From Synechococcus sp. NOUM97013 (GTDB taxonomy: Bacteria; Cyanobacteriota; Cyanobacteriia; PCC-6307; Cyanobiaceae), in the NCBI RefSeq assembly GCF_014279815.1, contig NZ_CP047941.1, forward strand, positions 248,001 through 312,000: 64,000 nucleotides of DNA. Direction: 5' to 3'. Under the pieces are notes generated by a model that was not told the DNA's origin, searched no databases, and was given only the letters and a program-made list of their open reading frames with translations. This document shows, piece after piece, positions 17,954 to 26,394 of the stretch. Position 1 is the first letter of the stretch; every line of letters starts with the position of its first letter. A program made the translations under genes and the position numbers.

Positions 17954-18483
17954 TGCCTGTGCGTGGTCTTCTTTTTTATACACCTCTTGATTACTTGAGG
18001 CGTTTTATGTGGTCTTTTTTGCGACCGTTTTGGCGCTTTTCTCCTAGGTGCTGTTGGTTTTGGAGGATTTTTATGCTAAAGATTTTTGGCTCGGAAGTTT
18101 CTTGGAGTTCCAAGATTTATCCATCTGCGCGTGTCGATCAGCCATGGAATCTGGCTTTGTCCCGTTTTACATCAATTGGACCTTTTGTTCATCTTTATTG
18201 CTTGTCTAAGGTGAGCATAGGCTCCTACACGCGAGTTTCTTTTCGGTCAACTGTTTGCTCTGCTACTCATGATTATAATGACGCTTCTTTCCCTCTTCTA
18301 AGACAGCCCGTATCTATCGGTAGTAATGTTTGGATTGCAAGCGAAGCATTCATTGGGCCAGGTGTTACTGTTGGCAATGGTTCGGTAATTGGTGCTCGTG
18401 CGGTATGTTTTTCTGATATTCCTGATAATGTAGTTGCTATTGGCAATCCTTCTATGATCATTAAATCTGTATCGTCAACCTGA
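17953..18483 (+). CDS. Left-handed beta-helix acetyltransferase, WcaF-like
   Basis: Hexapeptide repeats run from about residue 75 to 170 (IGSNVWIASEAFIGPGVTVG, VIGARAVCF), with a conserved histidine in CSATHDYND, as in WcaF/colanic acid and serine O-acetyltransferase-like enzymes. The length is 176 residues. GTG 17953 overlaps the stop of the sugar transferase gene (TAGTG). It may O-acetylate a sugar of the repeat, or N-acetylate the 4-amino sugar produced by the next two genes as PglD does. It looks more like WcaF than PglD because it lacks PglD's N-terminal Rossmann half. Confidence 0.8.
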   Translation: MPVRGLLFYTPLDYLRRFMWSFLRPFWRFSPRCCWFWRIFMLKIFGSEVSWSSKIYPSARVDQPWNLALSRFTSIGPFVHLYCLSKVSIGSYTRVSFRSTVCSATHDYNDASFPLLRQPVSIGSNVWIASEAFIGPGVTVGNGSVIGARAVCFSDIPDNVVAIGNPSMIIKSVSST

Positions 18484-18492
18484 TGTAAGCGT

Positions 18493-19659
18493 ATGCATCT
18501 TTCTGCGTGGCCTTGTTTTGATCAAGAACAGCTTGCTGTCGTTCAAGAGGTCTTGAGGTCTGGAAAGGTTAATTACTGGAGTGGTTCGCATGGTCGCTTG
18601 TTTGAGAAAGAATTTTCTCGCCTTTGTGGGACTGAGTATGCAGTCGCTTTGGCGAATGGTTCGCTTGCATTGTCATCAGCCTATTTGTCTCTAGGAATCG
18701 GTGAGTCTGATGAGATTATTACTACGCCTAGATCATTTATTGCAACTGCTTCTAGTGCCATTTTGTTAGGGGCGAAGCCAGTTTTTGCAGATGTTGACCC
18801 TGATTCGGGCTCCATAACAGCTGAAACAATTGAACCCCTGATCACAGCCTGCACCAAGGCTATCTCTGTTGTTCACCTTGGTGGCTGGCCTGCCGACATG
18901 TCCGCGATTCTCGACTTGGCCCGTGGCAACGGTATCGCTGTTGTTGAAGATTGCGCTCAGGCTCATGGTGCCCGCATCCAAGGTCAGTCCGTGGGCAGTT
19001 TTGGCGACGTTGCCGCATGGAGTTTTTGCCAGGAAAAAATTATCTCTACTGGCGGAGAAGGCGGGATGGTGACTACCAACCGAGCTGATCTCTGGGATTT
19101 GATGTGGGCCTTCAAAGACCATGGCAAAACCCATGAGGCAGTTTACGACCGCGATCATCCACCTGGCTTTCGCTGGCTGCACGAACGCTTTGGTTCCAAC
19201 TTCCGCCTTACTGAAGTCCAGAGCGCTATTGGCCGCATCCAGCTCCAGCGCCTGACCGAGTGGATCACCGCGCGCACGCGTAACGCTCTTATGCTCGCTC
19301 AGGCATTGGCGGATTGCTCTGCGGTGCGCGTACCTCTCCCGCCGGAGGGTATCACTCACGCCTGGTACAAGTTTTATGCTTTCGTAAAATCTGATGCTCT
19401 GTCAGATGGCTGGAGTCGCGACCGCATCCTCAGCGAGATTGAATCCCTTGGCTATCCAGCCCTTGCTGGTAGTTGCAGTGAGGTTTATCTGGAGAAGTGC
19501 TTTAAGGAGGCTGGGTTGTCACCTCCTAAGCGGTTGCCAGTTGCGCAGGAGCTTGGGCAGACCAGTTTGATGTTTTTAGTTCATCCTTCCATCACCCCAG
19601 AGCAGATGGCTGGCTACGCCGATGCAGTGCGTTCGGTTGTGATCCGGGCATGCCGGTGA
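18493..19659 (+). CDS. DegT/DnrJ/EryC1 nucleotide-sugar aminotransferase (WbpE/PglE-like)
   Basis: A PLP-dependent aminotransferase of 388 residues: the Schiff-base lysine is K182 in FCQEKIISTGGEGG, VVEDCAQAHGA carries the cofactor-ring aspartate, and FRLTEVQSAIGRIQL is the usual C-terminal-domain lead-in. It most likely aminates the 4-keto sugar made by the dehydratase encoded immediately downstream, to give UDP-4-amino-4,6-dideoxy sugar. The GC content rises again within this gene, and codon use after about 18.85 kb looks like the core genome. It could in principle stand in for the broken legC, though its preferred donor would be a UDP-sugar. Confidence 0.88.
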   Translation: MHLSAWPCFDQEQLAVVQEVLRSGKVNYWSGSHGRLFEKEFSRLCGTEYAVALANGSLALSSAYLSLGIGESDEIITTPRSFIATASSAILLGAKPVFADVDPDSGSITAETIEPLITACTKAISVVHLGGWPADMSAILDLARGNGIAVVEDCAQAHGARIQGQSVGSFGDVAAWSFCQEKIISTGGEGGMVTTNRADLWDLMWAFKDHGKTHEAVYDRDHPPGFRWLHERFGSNFRLTEVQSAIGRIQLQRLTEWITARTRNALMLAQALADCSAVRVPLPPEGITHAWYKFYAFVKSDALSDGWSRDRILSEIESLGYPALAGSCSEVYLEKCFKEAGLSPPKRLPVAQELGQTSLMFLVHPSITPEQMAGYADAVRSVVIRACR

Positions 19660-21593
19660 AACCAGTTTTATTGGGCCAGCTTGTTCGAATGTCTCCGTTA
19701 GCCCGTCGGATGCTTTTGATCGGTATTGACGCCCTACTGTTGCCCCTGGCTGTATGGCTCAGCTTTTGGTTGCGGCTGGCCCATCCGCATCATCCCAGCT
19801 TTCTTGCTGCCGGCATCTGGATGTTGCCAGCGGCGCTGTTGTTTGGTCTGCCTTTGTATGCCCTCACCGGGCAATACAAAGGGCTTACGCGCTACGTCGG
19901 TAGCCGTGCTCTTTATCGCCTCGCTTTTCGTAATGGATTGCTTGTGTTGTTGTTGGCTTGCTCCGGGGCGATGCTTCGCCTGCCGATGCCCCCCCGCAGC
20001 AGTTGGATTCTGGTTTGGTTACTGCTCACCGCTTTGACCGGAACGGTGCGCTTTGCTCTGCGAGATCTGCTTCTGTCGCTGCGCTCAGTTGCCCCGAAGC
20101 AGATGATACGCGTTGCCATCTATGGCGCTGGTGAAGCCGGTGCTCAGCTCGCCGCCGCTCTGCGGCTGGCCGGCAACCATCAGATCATCACTTTCCTTGA
20201 TGATTCGCCCAGTCTCTGGTTGCGCACTATCAACGATATACCGATCCAGCCGCCCCAGGTGTTGAATGAGATTCAGGATCAGCTCGATCAGGTGCTGCTG
20301 GCGATTCCCTCCCTTCCTCGCAGTGAACGCCGTCGCATCGTGGTTGAGTTGCAACAGCAGGTGATTCCGGTATTGCAGATCCCGTCGGTTGACGACCTCA
20401 CCTCCGGCAGGGCCCGCATCGATGCGCTTCGCCCCGTGGCCATTGAAGATCTGCTCGGTCGTGATTCAGTACCACCTGTTCCGGAGTTGCTAGGTCCTGG
20501 GCTGCGTGATGCTGTTGTTTGCGTCACCGGTGCCGGTGGTTCGATCGGTTCAGAGCTTTGTCGTCAAATCTTGCAGTTAGCTCCGAAGCTTTTGATTCTG
20601 CTCGAAAGCAGTGAACCGTCGCTTTATGCTCTAGAGCAAGAGTTGCTCCAGCAGCTGCCTTCTTCGGTGGAGTTGATGCCGGTGCTCGGTAGCGCCACCG
20701 ATCTGGCGCTGGTGAATCGTCTGTTTGCAGGCTATGGCGTGCAGACAGTTTTCCATGCCGCTGCCTACAAACACGTGCCGCTGGTGGAGGCGAACCCGCT
20801 TGCGGGCTTGGCCAACAACGTCGGCTCCACCCGGGTCGTCTGCCAGGCTGCTGTTGCCGCTGGCGTCAGTGAGTTGGTGCTTATTTCCACCGACAAAGCG
20901 GTTCGTCCCACCAATGTGATGGGTGCCAGCAAGCGTCTGGCTGAGCTGGTGGTGCAGGCATCGGCATTGGAGCTAGCCCAGAGCGCCGGGGGGGGTGGCC
21001 ATTTCCGCACCCGACTGGCGATGGTGCGCTTCGGCAATGTGTTGGGCTCTTCTGGGTCGGTGGTGCCCCTGTTTCGCCGCCAGATCGCTGCCGGCGGGCC
21101 GATCACACTCACCCACCCCGAGATCATCCGCTATTTCATGACGATCCCGGAAGCAGCTCAGTTGGTACTCCAGGCCGCCACTCTCGCTAAAGGCGGTGAT
21201 GTGTTCTTGCTCGACATGGGAGAGCCGGTGCGTATCAAAGATCTTGCCCAACAGATGGTTCGCCTCGGAGGATTGTCTCTTCGCGATGCTCAGAATCCCG
21301 GCGGAGATATTGAGATTGTCTGCACCGGTTTGCGTCCCGGCGAGAAGCTCTATGAAGAACTATTGATCGATGCCGAATCCGAATCAACGCGGCACCCCCT
21401 CATCTTCCGTGCCCAAGAACGAGCGCTTCCTTTAGATCAGCTCTGCTCTCGCCTTGATGTTCTTGATTCGGCAATCGAGGCCCAGGATGTGGAGGGTGCC
21501 TTGGCTTTGCTTGCGGAACTGGTGCCCGAATGGCACAGGGTCGGCTCCCATGCAAAATTTACGTCTTCAGGGACTCTCAAGGCTTTGCCTTAA
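19650..21593 (+). CDS. Membrane UDP-GlcNAc 4,6-dehydratase, WbpM/PglF/CapD type
   Basis: The protein has four N-terminal membrane segments (about residues 22-42, 52-72, 92-112, 116-136), then a first Rossmann-like domain (IYGAGEAGAQLA at 157) and a catalytic SDR domain beginning VCVTGAGGSIGSELCRQ at 290. STDKAVRPTNVMGASKR is the active-site segment of WbpM-type enzymes, in which methionine replaces the usual SDR tyrosine. It converts UDP-GlcNAc to UDP-4-keto-6-deoxy-GlcNAc. The full length of 647 residues matches the family. It overlaps the aminotransferase by 10 bases, and together they form a PglF-PglE pair. Confidence 0.92.
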   Translation: MPVKPVLLGQLVRMSPLARRMLLIGIDALLLPLAVWLSFWLRLAHPHHPSFLAAGIWMLPAALLFGLPLYALTGQYKGLTRYVGSRALYRLAFRNGLLVLLLACSGAMLRLPMPPRSSWILVWLLLTALTGTVRFALRDLLLSLRSVAPKQMIRVAIYGAGEAGAQLAAALRLAGNHQIITFLDDSPSLWLRTINDIPIQPPQVLNEIQDQLDQVLLAIPSLPRSERRRIVVELQQQVIPVLQIPSVDDLTSGRARIDALRPVAIEDLLGRDSVPPVPELLGPGLRDAVVCVTGAGGSIGSELCRQILQLAPKLLILLESSEPSLYALEQELLQQLPSSVELMPVLGSATDLALVNRLFAGYGVQTVFHAAAYKHVPLVEANPLAGLANNVGSTRVVCQAAVAAGVSELVLISTDKAVRPTNVMGASKRLAELVVQASALELAQSAGGGGHFRTRLAMVRFGNVLGSSGSVVPLFRRQIAAGGPITLTHPEIIRYFMTIPEAAQLVLQAATLAKGGDVFLLDMGEPVRIKDLAQQMVRLGGLSLRDAQNPGGDIEIVCTGLRPGEKLYEELLIDAESESTRHPLIFRAQERALPLDQLCSRLDVLDSAIEAQDVEGALALLAELVPEWHRVGSHAKFTSSGTLKALP

Positions 21594-21779
21594 CCGACAG
21601 GTGGTTTTGGGCCAACTGCCGGGGCCCAATTCACCACGATCACTGACCAACACCATCGAAAGCGATCAAACCTTGGCACTTTCCTTACAAGGGCGGGTTG
21701 AGCCACTGCGCCATTGATTCGCTTGTGAGCGCGCTGGATCAGTCAAAGAAGTGCTAGCCGCTCACCAGTTCATCGCATG

Positions 21780-22173
21780 GCGCCGCGCGTTACTGCGGGT
21801 GTAGTCGCTGCGGTTGGATTGGCCGCAGTGGGTTCCACATGGGCCACCTGTTTCCAGAGATCCTGAAGTGCCCAGCGCACCGTGTGGGTGACCCTGTCGT
21901 GCTTGATCACATAGCACCAATGGCTGCGACCGCATTTGGGCGTTACAGCTCTCCGAGATATTTGTTGTAAAGCAATTACACCGGGTAAGTGTTGAGTATC
22001 AGCTCCGCCTTTTTGGCGGTAATGTCCCGCTGATGCAGCTGTTCCGGCTGCAGTAGATGCAGGTAGTCCTTCTTGCCGTTGCCCTGGATCTGTCGATCCG
22101 GATGTGCCGGATAGAACAACTCCCACTGCCGATATTGATACCCATCCTGGAGGCAGTTCCCTAGCCTACCCAT
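21780..22173 (-). pseudogene. Decayed copy of the cysteine-motif protein found intact at 26395-26859
   Basis: Minus-strand fragments match the intact gene in order: PAHPDRQIQGNGKKDYLHLL and ITAKKAELILNTYPV (22173 to 21979), a stop at 21976-21978, then in another frame HWCYVIKHDRVTHTVRWAL and LWKQVAHVEPTAANPT. There is at least one frameshift plus a stop, and the first cysteine of the intact protein has become tyrosine (FYPAHP against FCPAHP). This is a clear paralogue or a relic of duplication. No promoter is evident. The 180 bases upstream, back to the end of the dehydratase gene, show nothing I can identify. Confidence 0.85.
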
Positions 22174-22204
22174 GGCCGCTGTGGTTTCCCTCCGGTGGAC
22201 GGCT

Positions 22205-22642
22205 AAAAGCTACGACTAGATTCGACCCGCTCGCTACCACTCGATCATTGGCGGTGACGGCCGCGTCCACCGGTTGCATTCCTACAACGTGGATCTGCCA
22301 GCACACACCTATGGCAGCAAAGGCATCAGCATTGCCCTCCTCTGCGCCTGCATGGGCGTTATCTCCGATCCCCTTTCCCCAGCCGACCACCATCGCCCAG
22401 CTCAATGCCCTCTGCGCAGAAACCGCATCCATCGCTCGAGATTGGGGTGGCGTCAGTTCGACATCACCATCCAAACGGTGATGATCCATGCCGAGGTTGA
22501 TCCCAATCGTCATGGCTGTGGGATACACGACAACTACGGCCCGATGCTTTGAGGCACGGGCGAACGCTGGGATCTTCTTCAGCTTCAGATAGGTGGCCCC
22601 AACGACGGGGGTGACCAGTTGCGCTTCGCGGTTGCTCTTTAA
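22205..22642 (+). pseudogene. Broken peptidoglycan amidase-like gene
   Basis: Plus-strand reading gives a conserved-looking order: YHSIIGGDGRVHRLHSYNVD from 22235, KGISIALL, then in another frame TTIAQLNALCAETASIARDW, then back in the first frame TVMIHAEVDPNRHG and IHDNYGPM. A TGA at 22550-22552 takes the place of an expected tryptophan and is followed by GTGERWDLLQL and a stop at 22640-22642. The pattern of HxxI..DG, AHT, VMxHAE and GERWDLxQL is that of N-acetylmuramoyl-L-alanine amidase/peptidoglycan-recognition-like domains. Two compensating frameshifts and one nonsense codon show it is broken. The family call is from memory of the pattern. Confidence 0.7.
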
Positions 22643-22665
22643 AGGCGACACTGTGATCCAGGCTT

Positions 22666-23020
22666 GTGGTTAGGATCAAGAGTGGAATCGATCACCATGG
22701 CCGAACCTGGGCCTTGGCGGCTGACCTGCCGGAGCGTTATGACTTTCCCCATGCATGGGAAGTAAGCAGGCAATCAATTTTAATTGGTGCTTTGGATCTG
22801 GCTCCGACTTACCGTGATGACGCTCTGCATGCTTCCATCGGTTGGGCCTTGGTGGAACTTGCTTTGCAGACGGGCAACGCACCGGTGATCCTCACCGGCA
22901 CTCTTCGGCAGGGGGGCGACGGCGATCGCTCATAGTGCCGGGTGCTGGAATTCGCCGAGGAGTTCGGAATCTCCGCCAGCTTCAACCTTTTGGTGCTGGC
23001 AGAGCGCCTGGGAGGCTGGA
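22666..23020 (+). pseudogene. Unrecognised ORF interrupted by a stop, possible pseudogene
   Basis: A frame opens with GTG at 22666 and runs to TAG 22933-22935. The same frame then continues sensibly (RVLEFAEEFGISASFNLLVL) up to the broken YdcF-like gene. The first part contains WALVELALQTGNAPVILTG. I do not recognise a family. Because it is flanked on both sides by decayed genes and interrupted once itself, it is more likely a remnant than a working gene, but a short functional product ending at 22935 is possible. Confidence 0.35.
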
Positions 23021-23771
23021 GGGTCATTGCTTATCTCCTCAGCAAGCTTCTTCCCCTGGCTCTGTTGCCCTTGGGCCTCAGCTTCATCCTGCTGGTGGTG
23101 GCTTGATCGGCCGTTGGCGCTGGCCGGTGATCACCGCGGCCCTGCTGCTCTGGGTCTTCTCCCTGGGGTTTGTGAGCCAGAGTCTCTGGCGTTGGCTGGA
23201 GGCCCCCTGGTAGCGTCGCGAAGTGACGCCGGCGCCGAGAGCCGATGCGATTTTAGTATTGAGTGGCATTAGTCATCCAGCCCCCGGTGCCGCCCGGGTT
23301 AGTGAGTGAGTGGATCCTGATCGCTTCTTCGCCGGTCTCGATCTCTACCGTGGCGGCAAGGCGCAGCGCCTGCTGTTTACCGGCGGGGCCAGCCCCTTTC
23401 GCCATGGTCAACCCCCCGAAGGCCAGCGTTACCTTTACCTCACCGAGGCAGCCGAGTTGGGAATCCCCGCGGCGGCCATGGCCAGCACGCCGCCGGTGAT
23501 CAATACAGCTGAAGAGGCGGTGGCCATCCGCCAGCTGCTGCCCGCCAGTCAAGCCCGGGTGCTGTTGGTCACCAGCGCCTTTCACATGCGCCGCGCCCAG
23601 AGGCTTTTCGAGCGGCAGGGCTTGGAAGTGCAGCCCTTTCCGGTGGATTTTCAGGCCCGTGGTCGCTGGGCCGGTCCGCTTTGGCAAGACCCCACCCAGT
23701 GGTTGCCCAGCGCTGCTGCTCTTGACCACAGCTCTCGCGCCCTGAGTGAACTCTTGGGCCGGCTGATCTAA
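23020..23771 (+). pseudogene. Broken YdcF/DUF218 (SanA-like) membrane protein gene
   Basis: YdcF-like proteins have two N-terminal membrane spans followed by a DUF218 domain. Here the first span (YLLSKLLPLALLPLGLSFIL) is in one frame ending at TGA 23104-23106. The second (TAALLLWVFSLGFVSQSLWR) is in another, followed by in-frame TAG 23211-23213 and TGA 23307-23309. The DUF218 body then reads through from 23310 to 23771: YRGGKAQRLLFTGG, INTAEEAVAIRQLL and TSAFHMRRAQRLFE are family motifs. One frameshift and two stops argue for a pseudogene, though the 153-residue domain from 23310 (GTG) could still be expressed. Confidence 0.8.
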
Positions 23772-23884
23772 CGGGCCTGGTGAACGCTGCAAGGATGACC
23801 ATCATGCGCACCGGCCCTCGATTCAGTCTGGAGAGCCAGAAACAGCGATAGCCTGCGGCGATCAACGGTTTTTTAGCCCCACTG

Positions 23885-25327
23885 ATGCCGGCTGCTTCCA
23901 TCCGCTCCATCTGCTGCATCGGTGCTGGTTACGTGGGTGGCCCAACCATGGCGGTGATCGCTGACCGCTGCCCGACTGTGCAGGTGACAGTGGTTGACAT
24001 CAATCAGACCCGCATCGACGCCTGGAATGACAGTGATCTGAGCAAGCTTCCTGTGTACGAACCTGGCTTGGATGCGGTGGTGGGACGCGCCAGGGGCCGC
24101 AATCTTCATTTCTCCACCGCAGTGGATGACGCCATCGCTGCCGCGGACATGGTTTTCATCTCTGTCAACACGCCCACCAAGACCAAAGGACTGGGAGCGG
24201 GCCAGGCCAGTGATTTGCGCTGGGTGGAAGCCTGTGCCCGCCAGGTGGCCAAGTCGGCCACAGGTCACACGATCGTGGTGGAGAAAAGCACGTTGCCGGT
24301 GCGCACAGCTGAGGCAGTCAAGGCGATTCTTTCCGCCAAAGAACAGTCTTCCGATGGAGCACAAAAGAGCTTTGCTGTGTTGTCTAATCCTGAATTCCTG
24401 GCGGAAGGAACTGCGATTCCTGATCTGGAATCACCCGACCGTGTATTGATCGGTGGCGAGCATCCCGAAGCGATCGATGCATTGGCCTCGATTTATGAAA
24501 ACTGGGTTTCTCCGGATCGCATTCTGCGCACCAACCTCTGGAGCAGTGAGCTTTCCAAGCTCACGGCAAATGCCTTTTTGGCGCAGCGAATTAGCTCCAT
24601 CAACAGCGTTGGTGCTCTCTGTGAAGCCACCGGCGCTGATGTGCGAGAGGTGGCCAGAGCGATCGGCACCGACAGTCGTATTGGCTCCAAATTCCTGCAG
24701 GCGGGTCCCGGCTTCGGCGGCAGCTGTTTCCAGAAAGACATTCTCAACCTGGTTTATCTCTGCCGTCATTTCGGCTTGCCGGATGTGGCCGACTACTGGG
24801 AATCCGTGGTGACGGTCAACACCTGGCAGCAGCACCGCATCGCGCGCACGGTGGTGCAGAAGCTGTTTGGCACAGTGACTGGCAAACGCCTGGCGATACT
24901 CGGTTTCGCCTTCAAGGCCGACACCAACGACACCCGCGAAGCTCCGGCGATCCGCATTGCTCAGGATCTGCTTGAGGAAGGTGCTCAGTTGGCGATTCAT
25001 GATCCCAAGGTGGACGCTGAGCAGATCGCTCGCGATCTCAAGCTTCCGGCCAGCTCTGCTCCTGATGCGGATTCCGGTCCCACGCGTGCTGCTTTGAGTG
25101 GTGAAGGCACCTGGTGGCCTAGTGAGGACATTGCTGCTGCAGTGAGTGGTGCTGATGCGGTGCTGATCCTCACCGAATGGCAGCACTATCGAGACCTCGA
25201 CTGGTCTCATTTGGCGCCTTTGATGCGTCAGCCCGCCTGGGTGTTCGATGCGCGTTCGGTGGTGAAGCCCGCTGACGTCCTGAAGGCAGGATTGCAGCTC
25301 TGGCGTGTGGGTGAAGGCCAGCCATGA
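23885..25327 (+). CDS. ugd: UDP-glucose 6-dehydrogenase
   Basis: It oxidises UDP-glucose to UDP-glucuronate with NAD. The N-terminal Rossmann motif CIGAGYVGGPT is at residues 11-21, the catalytic cysteine is C281 in GFGGSCFQKD, K225 in SELSKLTANAF is the substrate-binding lysine, and AILGFAFKADTNDTREAP opens the C-terminal domain. At 480 residues with inserts such as FISVNTPTKTKGLGAGQASD, it resembles the longer animal-type UGDH rather than the short 430-residue bacterial form. It starts 113 bases after the broken YdcF gene. Its stop overlaps the start of the epimerase gene, so the two act in series. Confidence 0.93.
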   Translation: MPAASIRSICCIGAGYVGGPTMAVIADRCPTVQVTVVDINQTRIDAWNDSDLSKLPVYEPGLDAVVGRARGRNLHFSTAVDDAIAAADMVFISVNTPTKTKGLGAGQASDLRWVEACARQVAKSATGHTIVVEKSTLPVRTAEAVKAILSAKEQSSDGAQKSFAVLSNPEFLAEGTAIPDLESPDRVLIGGEHPEAIDALASIYENWVSPDRILRTNLWSSELSKLTANAFLAQRISSINSVGALCEATGADVREVARAIGTDSRIGSKFLQAGPGFGGSCFQKDILNLVYLCRHFGLPDVADYWESVVTVNTWQQHRIARTVVQKLFGTVTGKRLAILGFAFKADTNDTREAPAIRIAQDLLEEGAQLAIHDPKVDAEQIARDLKLPASSAPDADSGPTRAALSGEGTWWPSEDIAAAVSGADAVLILTEWQHYRDLDWSHLAPLMRQPAWVFDARSVVKPADVLKAGLQLWRVGEGQP

Positions 25328-26367
25328 GCACTAAGCGCGGATCGATGACACGTCCCGTTCTGATCACGGGAGCCGCCGGTTTCATTGGTGCGGCTCTGGC
25401 ACTTCGTCTGCTTGAACGCGGCGAGCGGGTTGTTGGGATCGATAACCTCAATACTTATTACGACCCAGCTCTCAAGCGTGCTCGGCTGGCGCGGGTTGAA
25501 GTTGCTGCTCCCTCTGGCTCCTGGCGGTTCGAGCCATTGGCGTTAGAGGACGGCCCTGAACTGATGGCTCTGTTCGCGGATGAGCAGCCCCGGGTGGTGG
25601 TGAATCTGGCCGCCCAGGCAGGAGTTCGCTATTCCCTCGAGAATCCTGCCGCCTACATCCAGAGCAATCTGGTTGGTTTCGGGCATATTCTCGAGGGTTG
25701 TCGCCATCACGGCGTCGAGAACCTGGTATACGCATCGAGCAGTTCGGTGTACGGGGGCAATCGCAACCTCCCCTTCCATGAGCGACAGCCGGTGAATCAT
25801 CCGGTGAGCTTGTATGCCGCCAGCAAGAAGGCCAATGAGCTGATGGCCCACACCTACAGCCACCTCTATGGCTTGCCGGCAACTGGTTTGCGCTTTTTCA
25901 CCGTGTACGGCCCTTGGGGACGTCCGGATATGGCTCCCATGCTGTTCGCCAGAGCGATCCTGGCTGGGGAGCCCATCAAGGTGTTCAATCACGGAAAGAT
26001 GCAGCGTGACTTCACCTACATCGATGACATCGTCGAAGGGGTGCTGCGCTGTTGTGACAAGCCGGCAACGGCCAACCCAGAGTTCGATCCTCGGGCCCCC
26101 GATCCCGCAACGGCGGCAGCGCCCCATAGGGTGTTCAACATCGGCAACAGTCAGCCCACAGAGTTGCTCCGCTTTATTGAGGTGATGGAACAAGCGCTCG
26201 GACGCGACGCGGTGAAGGACTTTCAGCCCATGCAGCCCGGGGATGTCGTGGCGACGGCTGCAGACACCCAGGCCTTGGAGGATTGGGTCGGGTTTAGGCC
26301 CAGTACCCCGATTGAAACCGGAGTGGATCGATTTGCGCGTTGGTACCGCGAGTTCTATTCCGTCTGA
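25324..26367 (+). CDS. NAD-dependent epimerase, probable UDP-glucuronate 4-epimerase
   Basis: An extended SDR enzyme of 347 residues with LITGAAGFIGAALALRL at the N-terminus, SSSSVYGGN and YAASKKANE as catalytic elements. IDNLNTYYDPALKRARL and the FFTVYGPWGRPDMAP segment are typical of UDP-glucuronate 4-epimerases (GAE/CapI/WcaG-like). It would turn UDP-GlcA from the coupled ugd product into UDP-galacturonate. ATG 25324 overlaps the ugd stop; a second ATG at 25345 lies closer to the Rossmann strand and is an alternative start. Both genes probably supply acidic sugars for the surface glycan. Confidence 0.85.
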   Translation: MSTKRGSMTRPVLITGAAGFIGAALALRLLERGERVVGIDNLNTYYDPALKRARLARVEVAAPSGSWRFEPLALEDGPELMALFADEQPRVVVNLAAQAGVRYSLENPAAYIQSNLVGFGHILEGCRHHGVENLVYASSSSVYGGNRNLPFHERQPVNHPVSLYAASKKANELMAHTYSHLYGLPATGLRFFTVYGPWGRPDMAPMLFARAILAGEPIKVFNHGKMQRDFTYIDDIVEGVLRCCDKPATANPEFDPRAPDPATAAAPHRVFNIGNSQPTELLRFIEVMEQALGRDAVKDFQPMQPGDVVATAADTQALEDWVGFRPSTPIETGVDRFARWYREFYSV

Positions 26368-26394
26368 GTCAATCGAGGGCTCTGCGGGGACTGT

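Larger units (their letters stand above)
7144..18490. other. Low-GC segment of the surface-glycan island
   Basis: Base composition differs sharply from the rest. For example, the 60 bases from 12481 hold 17 G or C (28%), while the 60 from 35161 hold 43 (72%). Low GC begins gradually near 7.1 kb, is interrupted by the more normal neuB-neuC pair (about 8.3-9.9 kb), is strongest from 10.2 to 17.9 kb, and returns to normal within the aminotransferase gene near 18.8 kb. Genes overlap tightly on one strand. This points to acquisition from a low-GC source. No transposase, integrase or tRNA border was seen. Confidence 0.8.
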
